Below, piece after piece: positions 17,142 through 25,588 of a stretch of DNA of 64,000 nt. Within the stretch, counting starts at the first letter, position 1; every line of letters begins with the position of its first letter. The notes beneath the pieces were generated by a model. It saw only the letters and a list, made by a program, of their open reading frames with translations, was not told where the DNA came from and made no database searches. Made by a program: the position numbers and the translations under genes. Source of the stretch: Sphingomonas faeni (lineage in GTDB: Bacteria > Pseudomonadota > Alphaproteobacteria > Sphingomonadales > Sphingomonadaceae); NCBI RefSeq assembly GCF_030817315.1, contig NZ_JAUSZF010000001.1, positions 976,501 through 1,040,500 of the forward strand. Direction: 5' to 3'.

Positions 17142-19313
17142 TCAGTACCGTACGCTGATCGTACCCATCACCGAGCGCGGGGCGCCGTAATAGCCGCCGT
17201 CGAAATTCGTCGCAGTCAGGTACTTCGTGTTGGTGACGTTGCGAAGATTGACCGCAGCGGAGATCTGCGGCGTGATGCTGTACGCCGCCAGCAGGTCGAA
17301 CAATGCGTAGTTGCCCTGCCGGCCCAGCCCGGTCGGCGAGATGATGCGGCTCTGGTACTGCGCGGCAGCGCCCAGCTTGAGGGCGGGCAGCATCGGCAAC
17401 GTATAGCTGAGATTCAGCCGTCCGGTATTGCGCGCGACATAGCGGCGCACCGGGTTGCCCTCGGGATCCTCGATCCGCATGACCGTGTAGCCGCCGGTCA
17501 TCTGCAGACCCGGTGCGATCTGGCCGCCGACGTCGATCTCGACGCCTTCCGACTGTGCGTCGATCCCGACATAATAGGTGCGGGTGACGTTGTTCTCGAC
17601 GACGATGCCCGCCGCCTCGGCGGTGTTGTTCTGTCTCGTCTTGAACACCGCGACCGTCGCGTTCAACCGGCCGGCGAACCAGTCGCCCTTGATCCCCAGT
17701 TCGAGGTTTTCACCCTCGATCGGATCGATGATGCGCCGGTTGAGATCGAGCAGTTGGTTCTGCGGATTGAAGATCGTCGCGTAGCTGCCGTAGACGCTGA
17801 GGTTGCGCGTCACGTCGACCGTCGCGCCCGCAAAGGGCAGGAAGCGGGTGGCATCGAAATCGGTGTTCGTGCCGTAGGAGAAGCCCGTGCTCTTGGCATG
17901 GGTCACGTTGCCGCCGAACATCACCTTCACCGCGTCGCCAGGGTTGAAGCGAATGAGGCCATAGGCCGTCTCTCGTCGTGTGTGCGTGTTCTGGCTCGAA
18001 GCCGGCGCACTGGAGAACTCCGTCGGGAAGTTGGGCAGCGGGAAGTTGCCGGCGAACAGGTCGGGATAGGGTAGGTACGTCCCGATCGTGCTGTCGTCGT
18101 AGCTCGACTGCTGGATATATTCCTGCGCGCTGCGGTTCACGCCGATGTTGATCTCGTGCTCGCGACCCAGGAACGTCACGGGACCGGCGATATAGGCCTC
18201 CATCGTCAGGTTGCGCGTGGTTGCACGGAACTTGCCGGGGTAGCTCTGGATCCCGACCTGGAAGCCGGTCGCGGGATCGATACCGATGCCGTCCGCGTCG
18301 TTCCGCAGCGGGTTGCCGTAAACGTAGAACAGCGTGTTGTTTTCATCAGTTGCGCGACGGATCGCGCTGGCGCGGGCGACCCAGCCGTTGCCGAAGCGGT
18401 GCGTGATGTCGCCGAAGATCTGGCGATCGATGACATTCCAGCTCGACCAGTCGGGGGCGACGTTCGACGAGCGTGCGAAGTCCAGCGGCGTGCCGTCGCT
18501 GTAGGTGATCGGGATCGCGCCCCACATCGCGCCGCGGCTCTTGTGGTCCTGATGGCCGTAACCTGCGCTGACCGTGGTGTTGGCACCCAGATCCGCCTCG
18601 ACGATACCGTAACCGACCCAGCGGCGCAGGCCGTAGCGGTCGAGATGGCTGTCACCGTCCTGATACGCGCCGACTGCGCGCGCGCGGACGCTGCCGTCCT
18701 TGGTGATCGGCACGCTCACATCGGCCTCGCCGCGATATTGATCGAACGAGCCATATTGTCCGCTCGCGCGCAACTGAAGATCCTTGGTCGGACGCTTGCG
18801 GATGAAGTTGACCACCGCCGACGGGTTGCCGGTCGAGGATAGCAGGCCGGGCGCGCCGCGTACGACTTCGATATGATCGTAGAAGGCGGTGTCGATCGAG
18901 CCGGTCTGGATGCCGAACGCGAACGGCACGCCGATGCCGTCGACCTGGAACGTCTGGATGTCGAAGCCGCGGGCGGAGAAATAGACGCGGTCGGTCTCGC
19001 CGGCTTGCACGTTGATGCCCGGTACCGTGGCAAGCAGCGTGTTGACGTCGTTGAGCTGGAAATCCTCGATCTGCGCGCGCGTGACGACGCTGACCGACTG
19101 CGGTGTCTGGCGCAGCGTCAGGTTGAGGCGCGTCGCGGTGGTCTGGCCGGGGATCGTGTAGTCGCTGCTACCCTCGGTCCGCGCGCCGGTGACGACGATC
19201 TCGTCGTTCGACTGGCTCGTCCGTTGCGCGGGGTCGGCGACGGGATCGGGCAGGGCGACCGGCGCCGCGTTTGGATTGGCTGCGGTCATCATAACAGCGA
19301 GTAAGGCGGACAT
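17142..19313 (-). CDS. TonB-dependent siderophore receptor
   Basis: This is the second ferric-siderophore receptor, 723 residues: a signal-like N-terminus, a TonB-box-like NDEIVVTGARTEG, a plug with LRQTPQSVSVVTRAQIEDFQLNDVN and FYDHIEVVRGAPGLLSSTG...AVVNFIRKRPT, and a barrel ending MGTISVRY. The N-terminus (MSALLAVMMTAANPNA) is short for a signal peptide, so the exact start is uncertain. A Fur-like box lies 52 bases upstream. It is convergent with the PepSY operon, suggesting two uptake routes in one iron island. Confidence 0.92.
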   Translation of the reverse strand: MSALLAVMMTAANPNAAPVALPDPVADPAQRTSQSNDEIVVTGARTEGSSDYTIPGQTTATRLNLTLRQTPQSVSVVTRAQIEDFQLNDVNTLLATVPGINVQAGETDRVYFSARGFDIQTFQVDGIGVPFAFGIQTGSIDTAFYDHIEVVRGAPGLLSSTGNPSAVVNFIRKRPTKDLQLRASGQYGSFDQYRGEADVSVPITKDGSVRARAVGAYQDGDSHLDRYGLRRWVGYGIVEADLGANTTVSAGYGHQDHKSRGAMWGAIPITYSDGTPLDFARSSNVAPDWSSWNVIDRQIFGDITHRFGNGWVARASAIRRATDENNTLFYVYGNPLRNDADGIGIDPATGFQVGIQSYPGKFRATTRNLTMEAYIAGPVTFLGREHEINIGVNRSAQEYIQQSSYDDSTIGTYLPYPDLFAGNFPLPNFPTEFSSAPASSQNTHTRRETAYGLIRFNPGDAVKVMFGGNVTHAKSTGFSYGTNTDFDATRFLPFAGATVDVTRNLSVYGSYATIFNPQNQLLDLNRRIIDPIEGENLELGIKGDWFAGRLNATVAVFKTRQNNTAEAAGIVVENNVTRTYYVGIDAQSEGVEIDVGGQIAPGLQMTGGYTVMRIEDPEGNPVRRYVARNTGRLNLSYTLPMLPALKLGAAAQYQSRIISPTGLGRQGNYALFDLLAAYSITPQISAAVNLRNVTNTKYLTATNFDGGYYGAPRSVMGTISVRY

Positions 19314-19807
19314 TCGTTTTCCCCAGGAACCTTTCGCGGCCTCATGAATGGTCTCAATGCCTAATGCAAGTCACTATCAACAGCAGCAAGCTTGGCGGCT
19401 CAGGCAGGATCTGAGCGGGTCGCGTGGCGCGCCCGTCATCGAACGCCTCGGTGTCACATCGCTGGCAGCATTGGTTTCGCTAATCGGGCCGACGAGCGCC
19501 GGTGCCACCGGACTGACCCGAAACCGTAACTCTCCTGCCACGAAACCCAATTAAGGAAGCCGGTCTGCCATAAAGGGTCGGACGTCGTCGTATAATGCAG
19601 GAGTTACGTGCGTTCTTGGTGCACGCATTTCATTGGTGCTGGCGGAGGCTTTCACGTCCTCGCGCAAGCCTAGGAAGTTATCCCGTCATCTTCCGCTGAA
19701 CCGCCGTCTCAAGCTTTGAAAACACACAGGACGGAGGCGGACGGCGGCTCCAACATCGGCCGTTACTCCGTAGCCAGATCTTTCGCTATTGAACGAGGAC
19801 ACATTAC
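19314..19807. other. intergenic region between TonB receptor and alkaline phosphatase
   Basis: This 494-base stretch holds the Fur-like box at 19365-19379 and the promoters of the two divergent genes. A 68-codon plus-strand frame at 19348-19554 runs over the box and has no recognisable family or ribosome site, so I do not call it. I looked for a PHO box in front of the phosphatase and saw only a weak partial match near 19680-19700. Confidence 0.5.
19365..19379 (-). promoter_or_regulatory. Fur-like box upstream of second TonB receptor
   Basis: On the minus strand it reads TGATAGTGACTTGCA, one base different from the 11790 site. The same motif in front of two independent siderophore receptors makes a shared iron regulator likely. 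Confidence 0.5.
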
Positions 19808-21001
19808 ATGAAGACCAATCTGGTGAAGCTTCGGCGTGCCGGTCAGCTAACTGCCGCAGCGCGTATCCGTCGCACTGGCCTGGCGATCGGTGGGCTTATG
19901 GCCGGGTGCGCCATGATAATAAGCCCCGCCGCTACCGACGCGCAGGTCAAGGAACCGGCGAAGCGCGCGCGCAACGTCATCGTGTTCCTGGGCGACGCCG
20001 GCGGCGTGTCCACGATCAATGCCGCGGGGATCCTCGCCAACGATCGCGCGCAGTCGCTGTTCATTCAGTCGATGCCCAATGTCGCGCTGTCCGATACCTC
20101 GTCGCTGAACAACTGGGTTACCGATTCCGGCGCGGGAATGACCGCGATCATGACAGGGCGCAAAACCAACAATGCGATGGTCTCGGTCGTCCCCGATGCG
20201 CAGGGTGGTGGCGTGACGCCGGTGAAGACGCTGCTCGAATATGCCGAGCAATACGGGCTTTCCACCGGCGTCGTCACCAACATGAACATCTGGGACGCCA
20301 CCCCGGCGGCGACCTACGCGCATGTCGCGTCGCGCAAGGACAAGGACGATATCTTCCGTCAGATGCTAGCGCCGCGCTTCGGCAACGGCGTCGACATCCT
20401 GATCGGCAAGGGGCGCGCGGATGCCATCGCATCGTTCGGCGCTCGCCAGACCACCGCCGACCAGGCCTTTACTACCGCCGGCTACCGTTTCGGTGAGGAT
20501 CCCGCGCTCGTCCGGCAGGCGAACCGAGCGGTTGTCCTGCGCGACACCGATTTCGCGCCGCTTCCCGCGGTCGAGGCGACGATCGGCCAGCTCGCGCGCA
20601 ACCCCAAGGGCTATTTCCTGATGGTCGAGTGGGACATGCACACCGACGATCCCAAGAAGGGGCTGCGCCACGTCATCGAGATGGACGACATGATCCGCCG
20701 CGTCAGCGCAATCGCGGGCAAGGACACGCTGATCCTATTCACCGCCGATCACAGCTTCGGCCTGCGCATGGGCGGCGGCAAGCGCGGAACGCCCCTCGCA
20801 GAGCAGTTCGCTGCCGAAGCCGCAAAACCAGGTGCGACGCCGGCCACGAACGAGATCATCAGCGTTCAGGATGGTCACACCGGCGAGGAGGTCATCGCGG
20901 CTGCCTCCGGTCCAGGATCGGAGAATGTCCGGGGCTTCCTGACCAATACGCGTTTGTTCGATATCATGATGGGCGCATTCGGGTGGAAGCCGGACAAGTG
21001 A
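19808..21001 (+). CDS. alkaline phosphatase
   Basis: This exported phosphomonoesterase has 397 residues. An N-terminal hydrophobic export segment runs from about 24 to 41. Metal and catalytic motifs run in order: VIVFLGDAGG (metal-binding Asp63), VTDSGAGMTAIMTGRK (nucleophile Ser107), FLMVEWDMHTDD (metal Glu/Asp/His), ILFTADHSFG (metal Asp-His) and VQDGHTGEEV (metal His). The chemistry is intact, although DSGAGMTA differs from the usual DSAAxATA. The 'D-A-G-G' in place of 'D-G-M-G' is a family variant. It sits alone between a long upstream region and a short hairpin region. Confidence 0.9.
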   Translation: MKTNLVKLRRAGQLTAAARIRRTGLAIGGLMAGCAMIISPAATDAQVKEPAKRARNVIVFLGDAGGVSTINAAGILANDRAQSLFIQSMPNVALSDTSSLNNWVTDSGAGMTAIMTGRKTNNAMVSVVPDAQGGGVTPVKTLLEYAEQYGLSTGVVTNMNIWDATPAATYAHVASRKDKDDIFRQMLAPRFGNGVDILIGKGRADAIASFGARQTTADQAFTTAGYRFGEDPALVRQANRAVVLRDTDFAPLPAVEATIGQLARNPKGYFLMVEWDMHTDDPKKGLRHVIEMDDMIRRVSAIAGKDTLILFTADHSFGLRMGGGKRGTPLAEQFAAEAAKPGATPATNEIISVQDGHTGEEVIAAASGPGSENVRGFLTNTRLFDIMMGAFGWKPDK

Positions 21002-21094
21002 ACTAATTGCCGCGGCAACTCGGCCGAATCCGAATGTCGGCCGCTGAAGGGAAATAGTGCAGGGTTCGTTCTGTTGGACGGTGACTGGCGAGGA

Positions 21095-21355
21095 TCACGA
21101 TCCGCACATGGGGCGGCCCTCCATAGTAAGGCGGGGAGTTATACCTCCCCGTCGCCGTCGCTCCCAAAGCAGATACTGACACCCTGTTTCCGGGTCGCGC
21201 CAGACGCGCACCTCCTCGCCACCCGATTGATTACCCCGAAGATTGCCTTCGACGGTCACTGTCCTGATCGGTGCGGATTGTGATGACGAGCTCAGTTTGT
21301 CACAGCCTGAAACCAACATCGCACCAGCGATACAGCAAACCGCATTAAGTCGCAT
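21095..21355 (-). CDS. DUF6440-like small lipoprotein
   Basis: The 86-residue product has a lipoprotein signal ending LVSGC (Cys18). The C-terminal part has VRVWRDPETGCQYLLW and GGITPRLTMEGRPMC, the pattern of the DUF6440 family (a conserved Asp, the TGCxYL motif and the TPRL motif). It presumably sits in a membrane facing the periplasm. Function unknown. A C-terminal Arg cluster (ERRRRGG) is unusual. It stands alone, convergent with the phosphatase. Confidence 0.7.
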   Translation of the reverse strand: MRLNAVCCIAGAMLVSGCDKLSSSSQSAPIRTVTVEGNLRGNQSGGEEVRVWRDPETGCQYLLWERRRRGGITPRLTMEGRPMCGS

Positions 21356-21515
21356 TGCCTTACCGCCTCCACCAACGTCGACATGAGCTGTGATCCAAGC
21401 TCATTCGTATATGGCGTGACGTCAAGCATGTTCGAAGCGAACACGACAACGCGGGCATCCCGCCGATGCACTGGCAGGATACGCCCGGTCTTCGGTGTTC
21501 TGGAATACGCCGGTT

Positions 21516-21680
21516 CTAGGTGAGCGAAGACTTCCGTTTTGGAGCGTTTTGCCCTTCGGTGCTCGGCGTATCCTTGTTCAGCGTATCGCTCGGGCGTCTC
21601 GCATCCCCGTCGTTCTGGTGTTCCGTCGACAGGTTCGGTTTTTTGGTGGTCGTGGTCGGCTTGATCGCATCGGTCATCAT
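21516..21680 (-). CDS. small hydrophilic protein of unknown function
   Basis: This is a 54-codon gene starting at ATG 21680, with a strong GAGGAG ribosome site 5 bases upstream. The peptide (MMTDAIKPTTTTKKPN..., rich in Thr, Lys, Asp, Asn and Ser) is disordered and has no signal or membrane segment. Longer frames over the same bases on both strands do not have comparable start signals. A possible EcfG (general stress sigma) promoter lies just upstream at 21699-21723. No family is recognised; small stress-induced disordered proteins are common in sphingomonads, but that assignment is inference. Confidence 0.55.
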   Translation of the reverse strand: MMTDAIKPTTTTKKPNLSTEHQNDGDARRPSDTLNKDTPSTEGQNAPKRKSSLT

Positions 21681-21698
21681 CGCTCTCCTCATCGCAGC

Positions 21699-21723
21699 AA
21701 CCGGCGAAATCGCGCGGTGTTCC
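21699..21723 (-). promoter_or_regulatory. possible EcfG-type general stress promoter
   Basis: On the minus strand GGAAC (21723-21719), a 16-base spacer and GGTT (21702-21699) match GGAAC-N16-CGTT with one mismatch. The implied start is about 10 bases before the ribosome site of the 54-codon gene. Confidence 0.35.
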
Positions 21724-21823
21724 ACATCGCCGATCCGCTCTAACGGTCGAACTTGCCCAATCGTCCGTTTGCGGCGTTTAGTGGCTGAACTGTGGGCGTT
21801 GGTAACATCAGGGGCGACGAGCT

Positions 21824-22195
21824 TTGAACAGGCATGACGAGGCAACTGCGCTGGCGCGTAGCGTTTTCGAGTTGCGCCGTATGCGTGCGGATCACCTACC
21901 CCAGGCCGTGCTTTCCGAGACCGCCTGGAATATCTTGTTGGCGCTTTTCGTGGCGGATGCCGATGGACGTCGGATGACCGGACGCGACGTGCTCGAAGTT
22001 GCCGAAGCCCCAACGTCCGCCGGCAGCCGTTGGATCATGGTGTTGCACGGGGAAGACCTGGTCAACGGCGACGGACAGGGCAACCTCGACGACGTGATAG
22101 GCCTGACCGCGAAGGGCATATCGGCCGTCGAAGCATGCATGGTCGATGCGCAGAAGTTTCTTCAGGCCCGGTTGTCGCGATCCGCTGCGAATTGA
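21824..22195 (+). CDS. MarR-like winged-helix transcriptional regulator
   Basis: This is a 123-residue DNA-binding protein. The winged-helix core is AWNILLALFVADADGRRMTGRDVLEVAEAPTSAGSRWIMVLHGEDLV, with the recognition helix around residues 62-78, followed by a wing and a C-terminal helix (LTAKGISAVEACMVDAQKFLQ). The start used is a TTG at 21824; an ATG at 21877 would cut into the first helix. It diverges from the 54-codon gene. Its target is unknown. Confidence 0.7.
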   Translation: MNRHDEATALARSVFELRRMRADHLPQAVLSETAWNILLALFVADADGRRMTGRDVLEVAEAPTSAGSRWIMVLHGEDLVNGDGQGNLDDVIGLTAKGISAVEACMVDAQKFLQARLSRSAAN

Positions 22196-22478
22196 CCGTA
22201 AACCACTAAGATCTCTTATATTAAAGGACCAGCAGCTACTCGGCCAGTTCATATGGTAGTGGCATCGACGATTTGGGTAGATCATGGCCTTTACAGGAAA
22301 TGTTTCGCATTCTGGTAAAGATCAACGGTTCGCAACGCGTTGATTTTCGGTAGGAGAGCCGGGCGGGCAGGGTGTTTCGCCCGGATAGTTTGGAACATGT
22401 GTTGGCGATGACGGCGAACGATCTGGCGGGTGAGCTACTCGCGCGCCTGAGCCCTGCATCGGCCGGGCGCTCGCTGCT
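22196..22478. other. intergenic region upstream of the diguanylate cyclase
   Basis: This 283-base stretch has no long gene. A possible 36-codon leader (GTG 22372 to TGA 22482) overlaps the GTG of the following gene by GTGA. AGGAG at 22352-22356 is 15 bases from its GTG, too far for a typical site. Otherwise I see nothing notable. Confidence 0.3.
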
Positions 22479-24239
22479 GTGAAAGCCTTTCGCCTGCTTG
22501 AAATGCGGATCTACGGGGTTGCGGGTCTTACGGCCCTGGCTGCGCTCTTGCTCGGGCTGATGATGCTCGAGAGCAGCGCCCACTCCAGGCAGGCATTCGA
22601 CTGGGTCAGCCATTCGCAGGAGGTCATCATCAGCCTGGATGGGATCGAGAGCCGGGTCACCCAGGCAGAATCCCGATTGCGCGGCTATCTGATGACGAGG
22701 GATACAAGCTACATCGCCGGTTTCGACGGCGATCTGGTCGAAGCCAGGATCCTGGCCGTCAGACTGAAGAACCTGGTCACCGATAACCCGGTCCAGCGTG
22801 CTCGCGCCACGCGACTGGCGCAACTGACCGACGAGAAGGCGCTCGTCATGTCGGCTGCCGAGCAACGCACGTTGGCAAACCCGACCACCAGCATCCCAAA
22901 TCCGAAGGAACGGCTGCGCGGCCGCATCCTCATGACGGCCCTGAAGCAACAGGTCGACGCGATGCGGATGGAGGAACGCCAGCTTCTGTCGCGCCGGGCC
23001 GCCCAGGCTCAAACGAAGGTCGCGGAATCCAAGGCGTTGCTGCTCTATGGGTTTCCGCTGCTGGTGCTGCTGATCGGTGGGATCGCCTGGTTCGTTCGTA
23101 TCAGTATTTCGCGCCCTCTTGCCGACCTCCTCGATGTCGTCACGCGTTTCGGGGCCGGCGATCGCGATGCCCGTGCCGACACCAACGTGAGCAGTATCGA
23201 GTTCAGGCGCTTGGCATCGGCCTATAACGAGATGGCAGACCGACTAGGCACGATCAACGACCGCCAGGAAACGCGACAGCAGTCGGTCCAGGTCTTGAGC
23301 GAGATGTCGCAACGGCTCCAGGCGATCCAGAACGACGGCGAATTGTCGGAAGTTCTCGACTGCTTCCTGCCACAAGTGATGCCGGGTCTCTCCGGCGCGC
23401 TGTACCTGCACAACCACTCGCGCAACATGCTGATCAGGACGGCAAGCTGGGGCGATCCCCAAGCGAGGCCGGAGACGTTTCAACCCGGCAACTGCTGGGC
23501 ACTCCGACGCGGGCAAACCCATTCCGTCGACGCATCGGGTACCGACCTCATCTGTCCTCATGCGGCGGGACCGGACCCCGTCGTGCGATGTTGCGAGCCG
23601 TTGCTCGCCGGCGGCGAGGTGCTCGGGTTGCTCTACGTCGAAGGGGTCATCGCCGACGAAAACCGCTTCCGCATCGGTATGCTCAAGGAAAGCGTTGCCC
23701 TCGCACTGGTCAACGACAACCTTCGTTCCCGCCTTCGCGAGCAGTCGATCCGCGATCCGCTCACCAAGCTGTTCAATCGACGCTATATGGAAGAGGCGCT
23801 GGCGCTGGAGACCGCGCGTGCCAAGCGAGGCAGGACGCCGCTGTCGATCATCATGTGCGATATCGACCATTTCAAGCGGTTCAACGACAGCCATGGGCAC
23901 GAGGCCGGGGATCGACTGCTTGCTGCCGTCGCTGCCCTTATCCAATCGCAGTTTCGCGACGGCGACATCGTGTGCCGCTACGGCGGCGAAGAGTTCATGG
24001 TGATCGCCCCCGGCGCGCCGTCGAGCCTCATCCAAAACCGGGCGGAAGCGCTTCGTGTCGCCCTGCGGGACCTGACGGTAGAGTGTAACGGACGCAGGCT
24101 GGGCCCCGTGACGATGTCCTTCGGCATCGGCAGCTGGTCCGCCGACGATGCCGGGTCCTTGGGCGCCATGGTAAGCGAGGCGGATCGCGCTCTGTTCGAA
24201 GCCAAGCGGCTAGGCCGCGATCGCGTTCAACTCGCGTAG
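22479..24239 (+). CDS. diguanylate cyclase with CHASE3-like sensor, HAMP and GAF domains
   Basis: This inner-membrane c-di-GMP synthase has 586 residues. TM1 is about 9-30; a periplasmic CHASE3-like helical sensor with ITQAESRLRGYLMTRD-type motif follows; TM2 is about 188-208; then a HAMP region (ISRPLADLLDVVTRF), a short coiled coil, a GAF-like domain (about 270-410) and a C-terminal GGDEF domain. The active site is GGEEF (502-506), and an intact inhibitory site RDGD lies five residues before it (493-496). The start is a GTG with no clear ribosome site; ATG 22503 is the alternative. It ends 89 bases before the next gene. Confidence 0.9.
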   Translation: MKAFRLLEMRIYGVAGLTALAALLLGLMMLESSAHSRQAFDWVSHSQEVIISLDGIESRVTQAESRLRGYLMTRDTSYIAGFDGDLVEARILAVRLKNLVTDNPVQRARATRLAQLTDEKALVMSAAEQRTLANPTTSIPNPKERLRGRILMTALKQQVDAMRMEERQLLSRRAAQAQTKVAESKALLLYGFPLLVLLIGGIAWFVRISISRPLADLLDVVTRFGAGDRDARADTNVSSIEFRRLASAYNEMADRLGTINDRQETRQQSVQVLSEMSQRLQAIQNDGELSEVLDCFLPQVMPGLSGALYLHNHSRNMLIRTASWGDPQARPETFQPGNCWALRRGQTHSVDASGTDLICPHAAGPDPVVRCCEPLLAGGEVLGLLYVEGVIADENRFRIGMLKESVALALVNDNLRSRLREQSIRDPLTKLFNRRYMEEALALETARAKRGRTPLSIIMCDIDHFKRFNDSHGHEAGDRLLAAVAALIQSQFRDGDIVCRYGGEEFMVIAPGAPSSLIQNRAEALRVALRDLTVECNGRRLGPVTMSFGIGSWSADDAGSLGAMVSEADRALFEAKRLGRDRVQLA

Positions 24240-24268
24240 CTCAATCGCGTACCGGTGATCGCGCAAAC

Positions 24269-24293
24269 GCAACGATCGCGGGCGCTCTTCGTT
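24269..24293 (+). promoter_or_regulatory. possible EcfG-type promoter before the Gfo/Idh/MocA gene
   Basis: GCAAC (24269-24273), a 16-base spacer and CGTT (24290-24293) match GGAAC-N16-CGTT with one mismatch. The implied start is about 28 bases before the ATG. Confidence 0.3.
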
Positions 24294-24328
24294 GTCTGGC
24301 ATCCCAAGCTCTACATCGAAGGACCGAT

Positions 24329-25444
24329 ATGTTCGGGCATAAGAAGAAGGTGCGGTACGCCGTCGTCGGCGGTGGCCAGATCTCTCAGCAGGCATTCATG
24401 CCGGGTATCGGACGCACGGACAATTCCGAGCTGACCGCGCTCGTGACCGGCGATCCGGTGAAGGCGGACAAGCTCGCTAAGCTCTATGGCATCAAGGCAT
24501 GGTCGTACGAGCAATATGGCGAGCTGCTGCAATCCGGCGAGATCGACGCGGTCTATGTCGCGACGCCGAATTTCCTGCATCTGCAATACGCGGTGCCCGC
24601 CCTGGAAGCCGGCATCCACATCCTGCTCGAAAAGCCGATGGCGTCCAGCGTTGCCGAAGCCGAGCAGATCATCGCGGCACAGAAGAAGGGCGGGGCGAAA
24701 CTGATGATCGCGTACCGGCTTCATAACGAGCCCGGTACCGTCGAGATGATAACCCGGGCGCGGGCCGGCGAGTTCGGCGAACTGCGCAGCTTCGTGTCTG
24801 TGTTCGCGCAGAACGTGGCGGAAGCCAATTCCCGCGGGCACAACGGCTATTGGGGTGGCCCCGTGCCGGACATGGGCACGTACCCGCTCAACGCGGTCCG
24901 CAACCTGTTCGGTCAGGAGCCGATCGCCGTCCACGCGGTGGGTGCGAAGACGCCCGAGCGCGGGTTCAACTTCCATGACACCGTAGCCGTCACGTTGCGC
25001 TTCCCGAACGAGCGAACGGCACAGTTCACCGTCAGCTACGCTACGGCCTCGTCGGAATTCTTCGAGCTCGTCGGAACGGAGGCCAGCATCCACGCATCGC
25101 CGGCCTTCATGTTCGGTCCGAAGGTCGGCATTTCCTATGTCGAGAAGACGAGTGCCGGCAGCAAGGAACACAGCTTCGATCCGGTCGAACAGTTCGGCAA
25201 CGAGACTCAGTATTTCTCGAACTGTATCCTGAACGACCTCCAGCCGGAAGCCGACGGCGAAGAGGGGTTGCTCGACATGCGCGTGCTGGCGGCGATCGAG
25301 CGGTCGCTCGAGACGGGTGAAACCGTGACGCTCGACCCTATGACGCGCACCCGTCACGTAGAGCCGGATCAAGCGCTGAAGCTGAAGCCTGCAAAGGAGC
25401 CGTCCGAGGAAGACATGATCAGCATCATCCCGCAGTCGGCGTGA
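24329..25444 (+). CDS. Gfo/Idh/MocA family NAD(P)-dependent oxidoreductase
   Basis: This cytoplasmic sugar or inositol-type dehydrogenase has 371 residues. The Rossmann motif YAVVGGGQISQQAF is at about 10-23, the EKPMASS motif at about 105-111 carries the catalytic Lys, and the C-terminal alpha/beta domain runs to about 330. It has a GAAGGA ribosome site and is followed by a strong terminator. It stands alone, so its substrate cannot be inferred. The tail (KPAKEPSEEDMISIIPQ) is acidic and probably flexible. Confidence 0.88.
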   Translation: MFGHKKKVRYAVVGGGQISQQAFMPGIGRTDNSELTALVTGDPVKADKLAKLYGIKAWSYEQYGELLQSGEIDAVYVATPNFLHLQYAVPALEAGIHILLEKPMASSVAEAEQIIAAQKKGGAKLMIAYRLHNEPGTVEMITRARAGEFGELRSFVSVFAQNVAEANSRGHNGYWGGPVPDMGTYPLNAVRNLFGQEPIAVHAVGAKTPERGFNFHDTVAVTLRFPNERTAQFTVSYATASSEFFELVGTEASIHASPAFMFGPKVGISYVEKTSAGSKEHSFDPVEQFGNETQYFSNCILNDLQPEADGEEGLLDMRVLAAIERSLETGETVTLDPMTRTRHVEPDQALKLKPAKEPSEEDMISIIPQSA

Positions 25445-25449
25445 TCGAC

Positions 25450-25499
25450 CGGCATCCATCTTCCTGACGACGATATTGGGTCGTGAGGGATGGATGCCG
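25450..25499 (+). terminator. terminator after the Gfo/Idh/MocA gene
   Basis: CGGCATCCATC pairs with GATGGATGCCG (11 bases), with a further inner stem (CCTgACGAC with GTCGTgAGG). A T-rich stretch (AACTTTTA) follows just downstream. Confidence 0.7.
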
Positions 25500-25588
25500 T
25501 CTAACTTTTAGCCAGCGAGGTGTCTTAGTGCCGGTACAGCGTCACCGCCGGCCAAACTCGCGCTTCGGCGATTAACGGGACGTACGGC

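Noticed and set aside
17127..18074. 315-codon plus-strand frame antisense to the TonB receptor
   Set aside because: Composition typical of antisense GC-rich shadow; receptor motifs are on the other strand.
19348..19554. 68-codon plus-strand ORF
   Set aside because: Lies over a Fur-like box; no ribosome site; no family.
19660..19720. Possible PHO box before alkaline phosphatase
   Set aside because: Only a partial match (CCGTCAT ... CGCTGAA); not convincing.
21520..21837. 105-codon plus-strand ORF with a hydrophobic middle
   Set aside because: Overlaps the better-supported 54-codon minus-strand gene and the MarR start; no convincing ribosome site.
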